Shown: positions 25,407-38,122, numbered from the stretch's first letter. The stretch: DNA of 64,000 bases from Knoxdaviesia capensis (GCA_001510575.1 LNGK01000005.1:4053795-4117794); one strand, 5' to 3'. Numbers and translations are program-made. Notes: generated by a model not told the origin, from the sequence alone.

Positions 25407-28400
25407 AGCGATCCTCGAAATGTGACACCCTGAGATTGAGGTTATGTACTCACTTTCAATCGTCACTTATGGATGTACTTGGCTTGAGAAATAAGATTTA
25501 CACTCGGAGTCCATCCACGAGAACTACAGTATTTTCTTTCGGCGTTTACTCTATCGGAAAGATTGTAAGTCCCGCCCACACCGTCTGTTCTTTCACAAAG
25601 CTCCGATACCCGTGGTGGTGTGTTGACCCCAATTATACGCTCTGACTTGTGTGATATCCCCCCCGTAGCTCTGATTTTTTATTGAAAAAAGTCTAGACTG
25701 AATAGGAAATAATTTCGCGCAAGAGACTTAACGAAACTAAGATCCCGCATTAACTGTTAAGAAGGGTGGTCTGTGATAGTGGCCGTCCTGTCCCGTTTGC
25801 TCAGATAGTGGGCTAGACGCAAACCAGCATAGCTCGGGCCAGTCAGTGGACGACGAGGAGAATAAAACGGAAAGAAACTTTGACTATGCTTTCCTCTGGG
25901 GGATATCAAGCTTGCGGTGGTGATTGAATATAAATTTAAAACATTACGCAACTTCAAAACTTGTGATGTTGATGTAAGTTGGGCTGTTAATATACAGTTC
26001 ACGTGCTGTGGACTTCCTGGTGTTCTGTAACAGCACTCTGACGGCACCAAATACCGTGTAAGTGTCGCTTTAAAACGAAGCAAACATGTCGTTGAAAGTT
26101 CTATTATTATGTATCATCGGAGTATTATTATGAGGCGTGCATTGCATATCTGGACAACTGTGCATATGCTATAGGCGGCTCATGCATAAGGGCAGCTGTC
26201 ATATGTATAAGACCTGCAATAAGAGAGCCCTGAATCAACTGGCGGCGGCATCTTATAGCAGGTGAGGGAGACCAATAAGTGCCTCACGGTAAGAGTGTGT
26301 GGGAGGGTATAGCGCCGTCTCAAGTTTCACACAGACATTGGAGGCGGCTTCAAGCCCTGAAACGGGAGATTCCAAACAGGTCAAGTGGGTGTTTGACGCC
26401 TACAAGCCACACTGCACGATGATAACCAGCTGTCGTGACAGTGGTTCACAGAGTTAACATCACGGCAGGACTCGGGACCAGACTGCCAAATGCACACTTG
26501 GATCTTTGGGAAGCAAGGATTGAGGCAAAGAAGAAAACTTCATTAATCTTGAACAATTTGCACAACTCGCGTTCTCCGGTGGCCCCCATTCTTTCTATGG
26601 CAACCACAAATTTCATTACAGTTTTTATACCCGTAATCCAGGATAAAGTCCCATGCTGTTTGTTCATCTTGTTCCTCCTTGTTCTCCGGAATGAGCAGAG
26701 GAGGTCCGAGTGGTGGGCGACGACGGGGGCCCTGGCCAGCCGTACCTTGCTCACAAATTATTCTCGGGGGACTTTTATACACGCACTGTACTGTATAGTC
26801 AGGTTAAGGATAAGTTACGCGCGAACGAAGGATATAATACACCACATAAGGACATGGATTATCATGGGCGTGGGCAGCGTGGGAAGCCGGAGAACATAGT
26901 CAGGCCTGGAACCCGAAGGATTTTAGAAAGAGGGAAAAGGAACGAAAGAGATCGAGAGTGTGAGTGATAGAGGGAAAAAGGAATCCCTGGCATAATTTTT
27001 CAAGCGCCAGGACACAGCAGAACATGAAGGTCCGAGAGCCGACCACAGTTTGCTTTTCGTTGCTTTTGCTTCCTTTCTTGTGCTTGTTCTGTGTGCTCAT
27101 CGGCAGTCATGTTGGTGTGGTCTGGGGCTCTTGGTCTTTTTCACATTCGGTTTGTTATGTATCATAACTTACAGGTATTTACCTTTTATTTCTTTCCAAG
27201 AGTTCGCTCAAACGAGGAAAAAAAAAGTTGGAAAAACGACGCAAATTCCGTTTTCCCGGCGGCACACTTTCTAGACACGGCAGGCGTACCGGAGTTGAGA
27301 ATGAATGTTGAATATTAGCTTACTTTAATCGTCACTTAAAACGCAGGCTGTACGGGTGTTCGATCACTGTATAGAGTCGGAAGCCTCACCTAGTAACTCT
27401 AAGCCCTCATCTAACTCGGCGGCCGTGGGTGCTGGTGTGGGCAATCTGTGGCGACAGATGCCCGCATGTGCAAGAGACCAGACGAATGATTTTGCGTGTT
27501 TGGGGGGAACGGAACCCGTTCATGAACGACGATTCTGCACAGACATAAAAAATTAAACCAGTATAGCGTCCCTGCATTCGAGGCAGCTTCAATGGCGATC
27601 TCTCTCCCATCTTATGAAATCTTCCGAGAAAATGTCTGAGGGCGGGTGTTTCAAAGGCATGTGTATACGTTTCTTTAAGTGAAGGGGGCCACTAACAACA
27701 ATCTTAGCACTCCGACGAACCAGCATCAACCATGAATATACGCGCAAGCCGGTTCTATGCCTCTGTGTCATGTAGACTTTTGCCTCGGAATGTGCGTAGC
27801 AAGTCCTATACGGTAGCTATGAAACATGTCTCGATAGGTTACAGTGGCTGCCGCACTTATCGGATCTCTTACGCGGGTTGCGGTATGTTTGGTATAGTCA
27901 ACGTCACGCATTCGGGGGTAGTGAAACTGTGAGACTGATATAGACCGAAGCAAATCGGGTTAATACAAGTTTATCAAGAGATTACCATTGATTGCTTTAT
28001 CGTTTTAAAACATGTAGGGCTCTCCAGCCGTTCCTCCCGCAGTGTAGGGGCAATTTCCGCTCATTGCCGATGTTGGTTTACCGTGCCGTTCCCCCCATTC
28101 TCCATATCCCTTTTCTGTGGTTCTTGTCCAGAAAAGAGATAGACGAGAGAAGGCCGAGAGATATGACCTGGGCATGTTGTTTTTTTAGTGGGCATAGAAA
28201 ATAGAATTAGGTCCGAGTCGGCCGGCAGCCCGGAAAGACCTCTGACTGGCCGAATTTATGGAGGTAAAAGTAAATAAATAGACTAATTTAGAACAAAATC
28301 GAAAGTAAAAAACAGCAACACACAAAAACAACCGAGAGAAACGAAACTCTTGATTAGGATTGGCGAAACAACTAACACCGGAGCATATCATGCACAATGC

Positions 28401-28597
28401 AGATCAGATACAAGAGGATACCGAGAAACCCGCGCGAGATGGAAAACACGCAAGATTGTCGACATGAATTCATGTGTGTAAGTTCCATTTTCAATTGATA
28501 TGCATGTATGAGACACAGATGGCCAGCCACTCGCGCATATCGGGGGGGCGTTCGTGACAGGCCATCGAGGTTCGGCCAAGGGCCAGAAGCAAGAAAG

Positions 28598-28601
<4 letters not shown>

Positions 28602-28637
<36 letters not shown>
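28602..28637. repeat. GA microsatellite
   Basis: About 36 bases of uninterrupted AG dinucleotides, flanked by purine-rich sequence. Confidence 0.9.
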
Positions 28638-28638
<1 letters not shown>

Positions 28639-31600
28639 CAAGCGATTAACGACGAGAGATGGGATGGGGGATAGAGGAGCTCTCGGACATCTCTTGAGGG
28701 AGATTTCGGGCGGGGTACGGCGCAGCACCAGAGGTGGACATGGACAAGAAGCAAGCAAGCAAGCAAAGCAAGAGACAGGCCAGGCCATTGCCGGCGAACG
28801 GTCCTCTTCCTCTCTGGTTTGATCTTGTTCTTGTCGTTCCGGGAATGTTCGCAACAATGCAAAGCGCACGAAATGGGATCGACGTCCGTGCTCACCACAA
28901 CATTGGATTCCCACTCACAAGACCGAGTGGCCTGGCTCTCGTAAACCATCAACTGCGATTAAACTCCCCTCTGATGCTCCGCCGGCAAGACAACCACCCA
29001 CACTATCTTCGTGCGTATCCTCTCTCTCCTCCCCACCCCGCTCTGGTGGCCGTGGGGTTGCATTGTACAGTATAAAAGAAAATAGACATGCGATATACCG
29101 TAGTAGTTTGCTTTCTTTTTCGGAAATGGGCAAAACTGCGCTTGGATGTGCTGCTTCCTTTGCCCAGCAACAGATTCCACTTCACTCCCACCCCTCCTCG
29201 TGGTCTACGGAGCAAGGTACTATACTCTGCGCTTTGATGTGTGATAACGGCGGGCTTACGAGGCGTGGGAAGAGTTGACAAGATGCGGTGGTGGTGAGTT
29301 GGAATGTGTGATGAACCTCAACTAACAAAGCCTGGGACGACTACCGTACAGTAAGCAGTTCCCAATCGAGATAGACTGGCCAAATGAGAGAATTTTATAA
29401 GATGGAGACTCGACAGGAAAGCTTTCAGTAATGATCAGACTCAAAACCCGGGGGGTGTGTCTGAGAAATGTAACAGTCCACGGCAAACACCCCTAAGCGT
29501 CAAAGTGGGCATTCTAACCCTAATATACAGAAGTCTGTGTGTTTTTCTAATTTGTCTTTGCTCTCGCTTGTCTCGGAAAAAGGACATTTTGAGAGACCGC
29601 AGAATCTGAGAGAAACCGGAGTGTTGTGATCTGGGAGCTTCTAGATTCCCGTACATGGAGAGTTTCTTTTTGTTCTCATTTTCCTTTTCACATTCTGTTT
29701 ATGCTTTAAAAAAGACGAAATCCAGACAAAAGGAACAAAATCCAATAGTAGAATCAAGAACTTCCAACACCCCAGTTATATTCCTACTCCGGTGGTAGAG
29801 ACTCACTAAGACCAGCTTTTCAGGGCCAGGTCATACATCATATTGCCGATAGGTAGCGCCCACAAAAGATCTTCACTCCGGAACCAGTTTAACAAAAAAC
29901 TCTAAGAGATGTATCATATACGAGTAGTATAATGTTCCCTTTTTTCTTCGGAGCTGCTTATCTTTCGATTTCCTTTTTCTTCCTATTTCTCTTCCTGCCG
30001 TCGTTGTGCTTCTGGGCCGTTCTCAGCCGTCAGCCGTTTGGATTCTCACCTGATATGACCAAGCTATATAGAGTTGGAGAGATATCATTCGCGTTAGCTT
30101 GAAGAGGCCTTTCCGGACACGCGAACATCAGAACATCACAATGGGTTGAGTGATCAATCAACAAGCTATGATCACCCCCTAGAATAGAGGAGAGTTTCTG
30201 GGTCAGCACCTGGGGGCTTTGCTTACTTGTTCTATATATGCGACGTCCAATATCCTGTCTTGACAGCCTCCAGAGCGCCTCACCTGGAGCTGGAAGCGAG
30301 GAGTAAGTAAAGTGAGTAAAACACAAGCAGAATGTTCAGGGATACTATTCTGATCAAGACTACCGACATACCCCGTTCCTATAATACGTGCAAGACCTAC
30401 TTACGATAGTTTGTTAATTCAAAACCTGTCGGACACAGCCCGAGCTTGATACGCCGAAGTCGGGTGCTATGAGCAACGCCAAACTTCAACTAGCTGTAAG
30501 TGAAACTGTGGAGGGGGAAGAGGCTTTCTTAGCGAAGGAACGAAATGCACGTCCACTGACGACGATGACGCATTGGCTACTCGAGCATCAAAGCAACAAG
30601 AAAGAGAAAAACGTGCCAATGGGGGGTGTCTGGGTTGTGTTGCAGCCAGCCATGTCTGAACCATGGTTCAACGCTGCTGCGCACGGGCAAGTTGGCGAAA
30701 CATCCAAAGTTACTTGTTGTTGTCGGCAGTACTCTGTGTTGATGGACAAAGCTTAAAACAGAAGGGCATCGTGAACTAAAACTGGACAGGAAAGGATACG
30801 TAATTGCCCCAGGAATCCATCGCGAGAGCACACAACGTCGTTAACCCCGCGGGAAAAAAGCTAGTTAGGTTGTGTTGTCACAATCATGGAGGGACACTTA
30901 CACAGCACACCTTGACCGCTTTGCCGTATCCTGTTTATCACTCGTACAAATGAATGGTCAAGAAGGTTTCTTCTTCACCACCGCTTTGCCTATCTCCTGT
31001 ACATTGATAGGATGGTGCCCTCGATTCTCCATTTCACTGAGGTGGAACACGACTCTGGAAAGGTCCGGTGATGAGAAAGGAAATTTGATCTCTAAAGTGT
31101 AGCTGTGATCGGCAACGTAAACAAGAGACTTCGACGGCTTTGGGTAAATATCTCAAGATGTCGCTGGCCAGACTGCTGGGCGAGAGCATCGGCTTACGAC
31201 GACAACGATGTTACAGTCTGCACATATACATATAGTTGGTGTGTGTAGTGTCGATGCAGGTTCGCTGCGAGTTTCTGCAACCTCCTGCAGGCGTACATGG
31301 TCCCAGAACCGGGTGGACGGAGTGAGCACAGTTGCGTTGAACTTAGGTTGGTTGAAGTTAGGTAGGCGATGGTGGTGATATGCTACGCAAACACTGATCG
31401 GAAGATCTATGAGACAGCTATTTTACAGTATGCGACTTACATAGAGATACATAGAAATATGCCGGACAACCTTAAGAGATCATAGAAGGATTGAAATGGA
31501 GAGGGGTTTGTTCTCTTGTCAGAAAGAAATTAACTAATCCTAGACTCTTGAGCTTTGTCGTTCAGTAAGATTTTTACAAACACTTTCTCTCAGACACTAA

Positions 31601-33664
31601 CCTTAATATGAGAATGAAGAGAAACAGGCTCCTGTAACAACACCATAGCAATAAAGCTCGATACAGCAGCGATGAAGCCCTTGCTGGCGTGCTCTTCTCT
31701 CACTAGGTCTGCATTGACCAGCACCACCCACCCGGGTGAGGCCGGCTGAGGGAAACTGACCTTGCAAGTTGCTTGCACCTCGACCTCGACAGACCCCCGG
31801 CCAGAACAAAACCAAAAAAAAAAAAAAGAAAAAGAAAAGAAAAGCGGTCCCTGCTCCGCGAGGCTCCGCGTTTGGCTCTCACCCTGGTCTGGCCATTCGC
31901 CTTGCCTGGGCTCTGGGAGACACTGAAGGCAAGTTTTCAGAGGGAATGCCTGTCCAGAAAACAGAGAGTTTCTGGCTCGCTTTCCCTCCCTCTCACCATG
32001 TCAATCCCCTCCTTCCACCCTGATTCTTATCTGGGACTCGTTCGTGTTAACAAAGAGGAGAATCGCCCGTCTGGCCATGGTTGACCTGTCGTTGGTGCCG
32101 AGCCCCGTCTGTATCTTGTTCTCTTTTTTATCTTCACCACTTTGTTTGTGCTCACCCAGATTTCACCACCCTGCCTCGGCTGGCCTGACCGAGAAATCTT
32201 GCAGATCTTTTCTCAAAACGCTGGCTGTCGATTAGGATCGTCGTGTGTTCGCCATCGCCGCTCCATCATTTGGACTCATATCAGCCAAGAATATCGGGTT
32301 GGTTAGCCAAACACACGTAAAAATAGATGTAGAAAATAAACCTATCGTATTTTCCAAGCTCTGCCACTCTTCTCTGACCCGACCTTACCAGGTCTTTGCT
32401 GTCTTTTCCTCTTCCCTTTCGGTGATCCAGAATCTTTTCCCGATATCAGACATATTTGACGCCTATGGTACCTTCAGGCTTCCCCCTACATACGGACCTG
32501 CCATCTGATTCTGGGTTACTGGGAGGGAGAGGAGCTGCGCCTACCTGATTCTCTTCCGTTGGGGCTTCTCGATCTGTCTACGAATGGGAAACACCCGGAC
32601 AGAACAGAAAACCCGCGAATGTTCAATCTAGACAAGCAGCTGTATTGCACTTGGAACCAGCTGGCCGATCTCAGATTCCTCCCTCTCCCTCGTCCATTGA
32701 AGCTGTGCTTCCACGACTTACTTTTCGTGCGGCTTCGCTTTCTTTCCTTTTCTTAACCTGTGACTCCTTTTGACTACAACAATTGAATTATTTGAAATGT
32801 TACTCACATCTTTCCCTCTCTGACTGGGCGGTTCCTTCCCTGTGATGCCCCCCCCCTAAAATAGCATATCCCTATGTCGTCCACGACTTACACACTTGCA
32901 GGCACAGCAAAGCCTACCGATAAATGGCTGGCCCCTTCCATATTGGACTCACTCCCCTCCTGCCTCTTTTTGTACCCCCTTCCCCGGTTGCCCTTTCCAA
33001 TACACCACACCCCCCCACCTGAATTCTTTTTTTTCTAGCCCACCTTGACTCCCTTGACCACCTTGATCCCAGACCCTACGAGGATACATCGTGCTGCCCC
33101 GAGTTCGACCTCTGAACAGACGGCCTTTAAAGACTCTGTCCGACCCTCCCTGTTCTCATCCCCAGACAAGATCTTGAACCTCTCCTACTCGTACATATAT
33201 CCTGTTGCCCATCCCTCTGGATATATTTTTCCCCAACCTGTTTCCTACATTGACTCTTCTCAACTCTTCCTCCTTCACCGCCCGTTAACCTTATACTGCC
33301 ATTTCCTTCCTTCCCTCTCACCCACCACACACAGCTCGACTAACATATAAATTTATCAACATCAACACGTCGCCAACACGCAACCTCACCATTCTTCGAG
33401 TGCATTTTGCTTTGCTTTGCTTTGCTTTTCTTTTTCTTTTCTTTTCACACTTCAGACATCTTTTTCTGTTGCTTTGTTTTCTTCTTCTTGACTTTACGAG
33501 ACTCTTGACTTTTGCGCAACAAAGCACACCCGACCTTTCTTCCCTCATCACCTTGACCTCTGATTCACATGCTACCATAGCTTCCTGGGACTCTCTGATT
33601 CACTCCCGTCTTTGCTTTTCATACCAGAACCTACATAAGCAATTTCCATCCTAGAATCACCAAG

Positions 33665-33736
33665 GTACGTCTGTTACACGATATATAACTGGACCATAAC
33701 TCTTCTTTGTTCTAACAGTTTGGCTGTCTGTAGGTC
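33665..33736 (+). other. Possible 5'-UTR intron
   Basis: A GTACGT donor at 33665 and CTGTAG acceptor at about 33736 flank a 70-base segment just upstream of the start codon at 33754. A pyrimidine-rich exon-like leader precedes it. Inferred from splice signals only. Confidence 0.35.
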
Positions 33737-33753
33737 CCTCCGTACCAGACATA

Positions 33754-35400
33754 ATGACGAACCCTGCACCTACTAGACTGGAGAGAATCTTCTCCAAGCG
33801 GAAGCAATCCACAAATCTGCACTTTGGAAAGGACACATCTAATGGAGAGAACACGATCGAGCAAATGTTCCCTTCTCCCTCCTTCATTCGGCCAATCTCT
33901 TCGAGAATGGTGGCCCGGGACGACGTAACAAGCTTCAAGCATCAGTCGCGTATCAGCATGAAAAGCACCACTACTGCTGTGTCACCTTTCACCCACTCGC
34001 CTCACCCAAGCGATTCGAACACAAGCCTGAGCTCCGCATGCTCGTCCGCCGCCGCCTCTACCACATCTTCACCCCAGCGCAGCCTTCACATTCCCCTCCT
34101 TAGAAGACGTGATGTGGCCGTCCCGAACCTACAGGATTTCTGCTTCCCGTCCTCTTCGAACAACTGTATTGGAGAGCCCTCTCCGTCTTCTATTTCTAGT
34201 GGTTCACCGATTCGCCTAACTCATCGATCGCGGCCATCCCACACTTTTGGCCCTTCAATTTCCGCCTCTGCTGGAAATCTCTTTGCCCGAGCTGACACCC
34301 CTCCTGCGTCGGACCTGGAGGACAACTCTTGCAAGACTCTGGCTAGAATAGCTCCCACCACATACCTTCCTCACGGCGACATCCCTACCCCCGGCCCATC
34401 GCCTGAGATGACGCCCCTACCGGACTCCCCGCCGAGAAGACGAGGACGATTTCAGTCGAGCCCGTACCCCCACCCCTCAAGATACTCCACGTCTCACGAT
34501 TCCTGGCGCAATGTGCACCGCCCAACTGCCAGCGCTTCGGATCTTTTCTCCTCCTTCTCTTCCGATCGCTCTGACAAGTCTATCCTTCGTGAGCCTAGCT
34601 TTGACGACTTCATGAATCTGAGCGATGAGGATATCGCGGAGCAGCTTCCCGAGCCTGTTCCGGCCCCCCAGATCATCCCAGTGCGACGCCGGACAACCAA
34701 GAAGAAGTTCTTCAATACCGGAACGTCAACATCAGATGTTTGCACTCTTCTGACTCTGGCGCCTCCTTACGCCAGCCGCCCTGCAACCGCTGCTGCATTC
34801 GAAGCCGCGCGGATTGCTGCCAAGTACAACTTTGATTTGGTCTATGTTGTCAATCTTTGGCCAGACATGACTGCGGCGACCGACATGAGCTGCCCGCCAG
34901 CTGATGGAGTCCCCGTTCCTGCCCAAAATGATGTACCGGAAACTCGTCTTACTGGACGCCTTCTGGCTGCATATGGCCTTGACACCGTCAAGTCCCCCTT
35001 CCGCATTTCCACCGCAGTTCACTGCAAGATTCTCGAGGCCGCCGGTTGGATTGAATACCGCAATGGCGAGGTCAGAGAGGATGAGTTCGCTCGGGGCTAT
35101 GCATGCGCCTTTTACAAGGGAAACTATAGCCACCGACGCGGCTCAGCTGGTTCGGCGCCTTCGACCTCGGCCGCCCCGCCCAAGATTGATAGAGGCCTTG
35201 TGTTTGCAGCCTATCGCAAGCCCTCTCCCGATGGTGCCCTGGAGAATATCGGATGCAAGAAAGAGGAGCTCGATGCTATCCATGGCGAGGCCGAAACTCT
35301 TGTTGAGATGTTGATCGACATCCATGTCGCCAACCGCCAAAGATATCGCACCCCCAAGATCTCCCCACCGGAGGAAACCGGCCCCATGCCATCGCCATAA
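33754..35400 (+). CDS. Conserved-looking protein of unknown function, disordered N-half
   Basis: Intronless 548-residue protein that I do not recognise. Residues 1 to about 330 are Ser/Pro/Thr-rich with basic patches (RLERIFSKRKQS, PLLRRRDV, SPPRRRGRF), typical of a disordered, phosphorylated region. An RRRTTKKKFFNTGTST stretch precedes a more ordered C-terminal region (about 340-510). That region has alternating hydrophobic strands (FDLVYVVNLWP, RLLAAYGL, AVHCKILEAAGWIEYR, GLVFAAYRK) and a helix (ETLVEMLIDIHVANRQRY). The C-terminal pattern resembles a GAF-like alpha/beta domain, but this is only an impression. No signal peptide or membrane span. The long pyrimidine-rich upstream region suggests a complex promoter. 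A regulatory role is speculative. Confidence 0.8.
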   Translation: MTNPAPTRLERIFSKRKQSTNLHFGKDTSNGENTIEQMFPSPSFIRPISSRMVARDDVTSFKHQSRISMKSTTTAVSPFTHSPHPSDSNTSLSSACSSAAASTTSSPQRSLHIPLLRRRDVAVPNLQDFCFPSSSNNCIGEPSPSSISSGSPIRLTHRSRPSHTFGPSISASAGNLFARADTPPASDLEDNSCKTLARIAPTTYLPHGDIPTPGPSPEMTPLPDSPPRRRGRFQSSPYPHPSRYSTSHDSWRNVHRPTASASDLFSSFSSDRSDKSILREPSFDDFMNLSDEDIAEQLPEPVPAPQIIPVRRRTTKKKFFNTGTSTSDVCTLLTLAPPYASRPATAAAFEAARIAAKYNFDLVYVVNLWPDMTAATDMSCPPADGVPVPAQNDVPETRLTGRLLAAYGLDTVKSPFRISTAVHCKILEAAGWIEYRNGEVREDEFARGYACAFYKGNYSHRRGSAGSAPSTSAAPPKIDRGLVFAAYRKPSPDGALENIGCKKEELDAIHGEAETLVEMLIDIHVANRQRYRTPKISPPEETGPMPSP

Positions 35401-36473
35401 ACGGCTTACCGGGACTTTCAAACACTTTTCTTTTTTTTTCATTCATTCATTACTATTTCCTTTCCTTTTATTTCTCCTCTCCCTGGTCCTTGACCCTCGC
35501 GGGTTGCTCTTTCTTCCCGTATCTTCCTTTCACGACGAATTATGATGAGGCGATAGAAGATTTCAACCTGAACCTGATGATACCAAACCGTTACTTGTAC
35601 CTTTTCTTTCCCCGAATCTCGCTGATTGAGCGATGACATCTTTTTTTCTTTTGTTTTTATCCGACTTCTGTCCTCGCCGGCTGGTCTGGCCGCGATGGCA
35701 TTATTTTTAATGATGGACGGCCTCACAACTTTTTTTTTGTTCATATACCAAGACCGCGGTAGGGAGTTTCGCATTCAGATATCGGCTCTTAATATCAAGC
35801 TTGAAGGCATAATCTGCTTTCTCAACTATTTCTTCCGTTCATCTAGCGTGATATGTTTCCTGTATGAAAATTGTGATCTCATTGAAGAGATGTGCGGTAT
35901 CTACTAGTACATCGTAGGTATAAGTTGCTTGTTAGTCTAGCCCGAGGCAACCTGGCATCTATCAGACATGTGTATCGGTGAAGTGACATTAACGAGGTGG
36001 TCATTGAACATGGTTATTCACACGCGTTACCTGGACGGATGGGTATTTTGCGGCTCATCGCCGGGAAGGCGGGCGTGGGAAGTCGTGCACCTTCCTGATT
36101 TTCTTGTCCTTATCTTCCCACCAGTGTCCGACTGACTCAGTTCGCGAGACGCTTCAAATTATTGGCCTGTTTTTGAACAATACCCTATCTATCCCATTTG
36201 TATTCTTCAATTCCACCTCTACCATTTTTGTTTTCCTCTTTTTCTCTTCTCTACTCAACCTCCTTACCATCTTTACACTCTCTTCATTCACTATCAATAG
36301 TTCGACACTCAACCCACTTACACACAACGTTCCACAGATAGCAACATCAATCGCCTCACCAACCCTCGCTCTTTGATACTACTTTCGGCTTTTGCTCAAT
36401 ATCTCTGCCTCCTTACTACATCACGACTTACAAATCACCACTTACACCTCATCCTTATTCTCAAAGAGTCACA
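35401..36473. other. Intergenic with leader of next gene
   Basis: About 1.1 kb. The first part is T-rich 3' flank. From about 36160 on, the plus strand becomes CT-rich with CACTTACACC-like patches, probably the leader of the gene starting at 36474. No gene is seen. Confidence 0.55.
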
Positions 36474-37049
36474 ATGTCTTCCAGCACTGGCTCCTCCACT
36501 GACTCGGACCTCGAGAGCACCACTGCCATGCTTGCTGCTATGCAGACCAAGGTCACTCAGGTATGCCACGCCACCGCTCTGATATCCACGAGGAAAGCAG
36601 TAAAGCCTAACCGCCTATACTCTGTGGTAATCTAGGCCCGCCGCAAGCGCGCCGAGCAGCACCGCAAGCTTCGGAAGGAGTACGCGGCTGCCATGCGGGA
36701 GATCAACACCGCTGTTGACGAGGCGGCGACGCGCGACACCATCCGCACCATTGTGAGCCAGCGTGACGCCATGAGTGCTTGGGCTGACGCCTGCCGCAGC
36801 GAGCTTGTGGCTGAGCGCGAAATGCGGGAGGTCCTCGACCACGTGATGACCGCCTTTGACGATGCCATCGGAGACGCCGAGGCCAGCATTGCCGCGGCGA
36901 CTGCCCCGCGCCGCCGGGCGGCTGCTTCTCCTACCGTGTCGAGCCCGGCCAGAAGAGTCTCTGCTCCGACCGCTGTTCCCAAAGTTTTGAAGCTTACTGC
37001 GCTCAAGCGTCTGGCTACCCGGCGCCGTGCTTCTCCCTCGCGGCGGTGA
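36474..37049 (+). CDS. Small basic coiled-coil protein, unknown function
   Basis: Not recognised. Exon 1 is 36474-36560, the intron is 36561-36635 (GTATGC...TCTAG) and exon 2 is 36636-37049; 501 nt, 166 residues. The N-terminus (MSSSTGSSTDSDLEST) is Ser/Thr/Asp-rich. Residues about 25-110 are charged and helical with heptad-like spacing (ARRKRAEQHRKLRKEY, DEAATRDTIRTIVSQRDAMS), suggesting a coiled coil. The last 50 residues are Arg/Ala/Pro/Ser-rich (APRRRAAASP, LATRRRASPSRR) and could bind nucleic acid or serve as a nuclear signal. Codon use matches the neighbours, and the splice keeps frame exactly, which supports a real gene. Confidence 0.75.
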
Positions 37050-37643
37050 AGGGCCTCGCAGAGAAAACTGGCCCGGATGTCAGTGGGGAACAGCGCGGAT
37101 CGATTCGGGCATATTTGTTGTTTACGCCCATGAATGCCTAACGAGGGAAATGTTTTTGTTACGATGCTATGATTTACAGCGAGTTCGAGGATTTGGTGAT
37201 TTCGCATGATGGCCAGAGATGTTCTTGCCTGGATCTTTTGAGTTAAAACTAGAAAATATCATAAAAAAAAGGGACACTGCATATGATAGCGATAAGCTGG
37301 AGATGGGTCATAAATTGGTCTATAATGTCTGATTGTATGATAGTATACAAAAACTTCGTGTGATAGGGAAGGGCTGGGGGTTCGAGGATGGGGGAATATA
37401 CAGAGAAGAGGCGCTCTTCATGTCAGCGCAAGGGAAGAACAAGAGGGTGGAATGGTACAGGGATATACATGAAGAGAGAATAACCGAGAGCTATATGATA
37501 GACTCCCAAGATTTCCAAGATTCTAAAAGAAGGGGTACGAGGAGAACAAGGCCGAGAGTTGGGGGGAGGCGGATCACGGCGAAGCCATCATCGACCATCC
37601 GGTGGCGCACCTCGGCATCGCGATAGTAGTGAGCGGCGGGACT
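37050..37643. other. Convergent intergenic space
   Basis: About 600 bp between convergent 3' ends; nothing recognisable apart from A-rich and GA-rich patches. Confidence 0.6.
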
Positions 37644-38122
37644 TTACACCTTGAATCCGAAGCCCTCCATGCACATACGGTACTTCTGGATGGTGGTCTT
37701 GCAGTCCTCTTCGGGGTTGGGCCCCTTTGCGAAGAGCATGCACTCATCGCGCAGCGACTTCTCGGACTTGCAGACACAGCACGGCTAAAATTCGGGGAAC
37801 GTTGCTCGTCAGTCTTGGATGGCATGATACACAGTTTTTTTTGCCCGTCTGTTTGTCTTCTGTGTTTGCAGGAAGCGGGCCGCGATTGCTTCCCAATGCA
37901 GCAAAACAAACGAATCTAGCAAAAGGCGATTTCTCAAGAAGGGCCTGCAGGACTCACTTTGGGGCGGTTCTCGGCCGTGGTCGAAGCCAATGGCTTGGAC
38001 TGCCCCGACGTGGGCACTTCACACGCTACATGATGGGAGCAAGGTGGATTAGCAATCAGCGAGCGAGCGCAAAGCAAACGGCGTGGAGAAGGGCTGACCG
38101 TACCGGACATCTGGGCGCTCAT
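37644..38122 (-). CDS. cox17: Cytochrome c oxidase copper chaperone Cox17
   Basis: Delivers Cu(I) in the mitochondrial intermembrane space to Sco1/Cox11 for cytochrome c oxidase assembly. Exons on the minus strand: 38122-38104, 38025-37958 and 37784-37644; 228 nt, 75 residues, normal for the family. The copper-binding KPCCVCK motif has the Cys pair at residues 31-32 and Cys34. A twin CX9C pattern is visible at Cys34/Cys44 and Cys57/Cys67, so it would be oxidised by Mia40/Erv1. There is an extra Cys8 in the variable N-terminus. The protein is split over three exons, none of which is long enough to stand out alone; the introns are 78 and 173 nt. The exon 1 donor is GTACGG. Confidence 0.94.

Larger units (their letters stand above)
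17756..33660. other. 16-kb gene desert
   Basis: No open frame in this stretch shows family resemblance, consistent codon bias or a credible exon chain, and opposite-strand frames overlap everywhere. Composition is ordinary, unlike the RIP block at 61.7-64 kb, and CpA/TpG are present. I see GA(n) at 28602-28637, a CCCT run near 22053-22072, a 26-bp direct repeat (25360-25411), TACTGTACAGTA-type palindromes, and telobox-like motifs near 22693 and 29516. The last 700 bp are pyrimidine-rich and probably belong to the next gene's promoter. Non-coding RNA genes or fast-evolving small genes cannot be excluded. Confidence 0.5.

Noticed and set aside
26435..26899. 154-codon plus-strand frame in the desert
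   Set aside because: Mixed codon use, overlapping minus-strand frames and no recognisable motif.
27024..27167. Short frame with a signal-peptide-like start (MKVREPTTVCFSLLLLPFLC)
   Set aside because: Hydrophobicity comes from a T/C-rich stretch; only 47 codons follow, with no Cys pattern or cleavage context.
28372..28952. Minus-strand frames of 150-180 codons
   Set aside because: They depend on the GA microsatellite read as Leu/Ser repeats.
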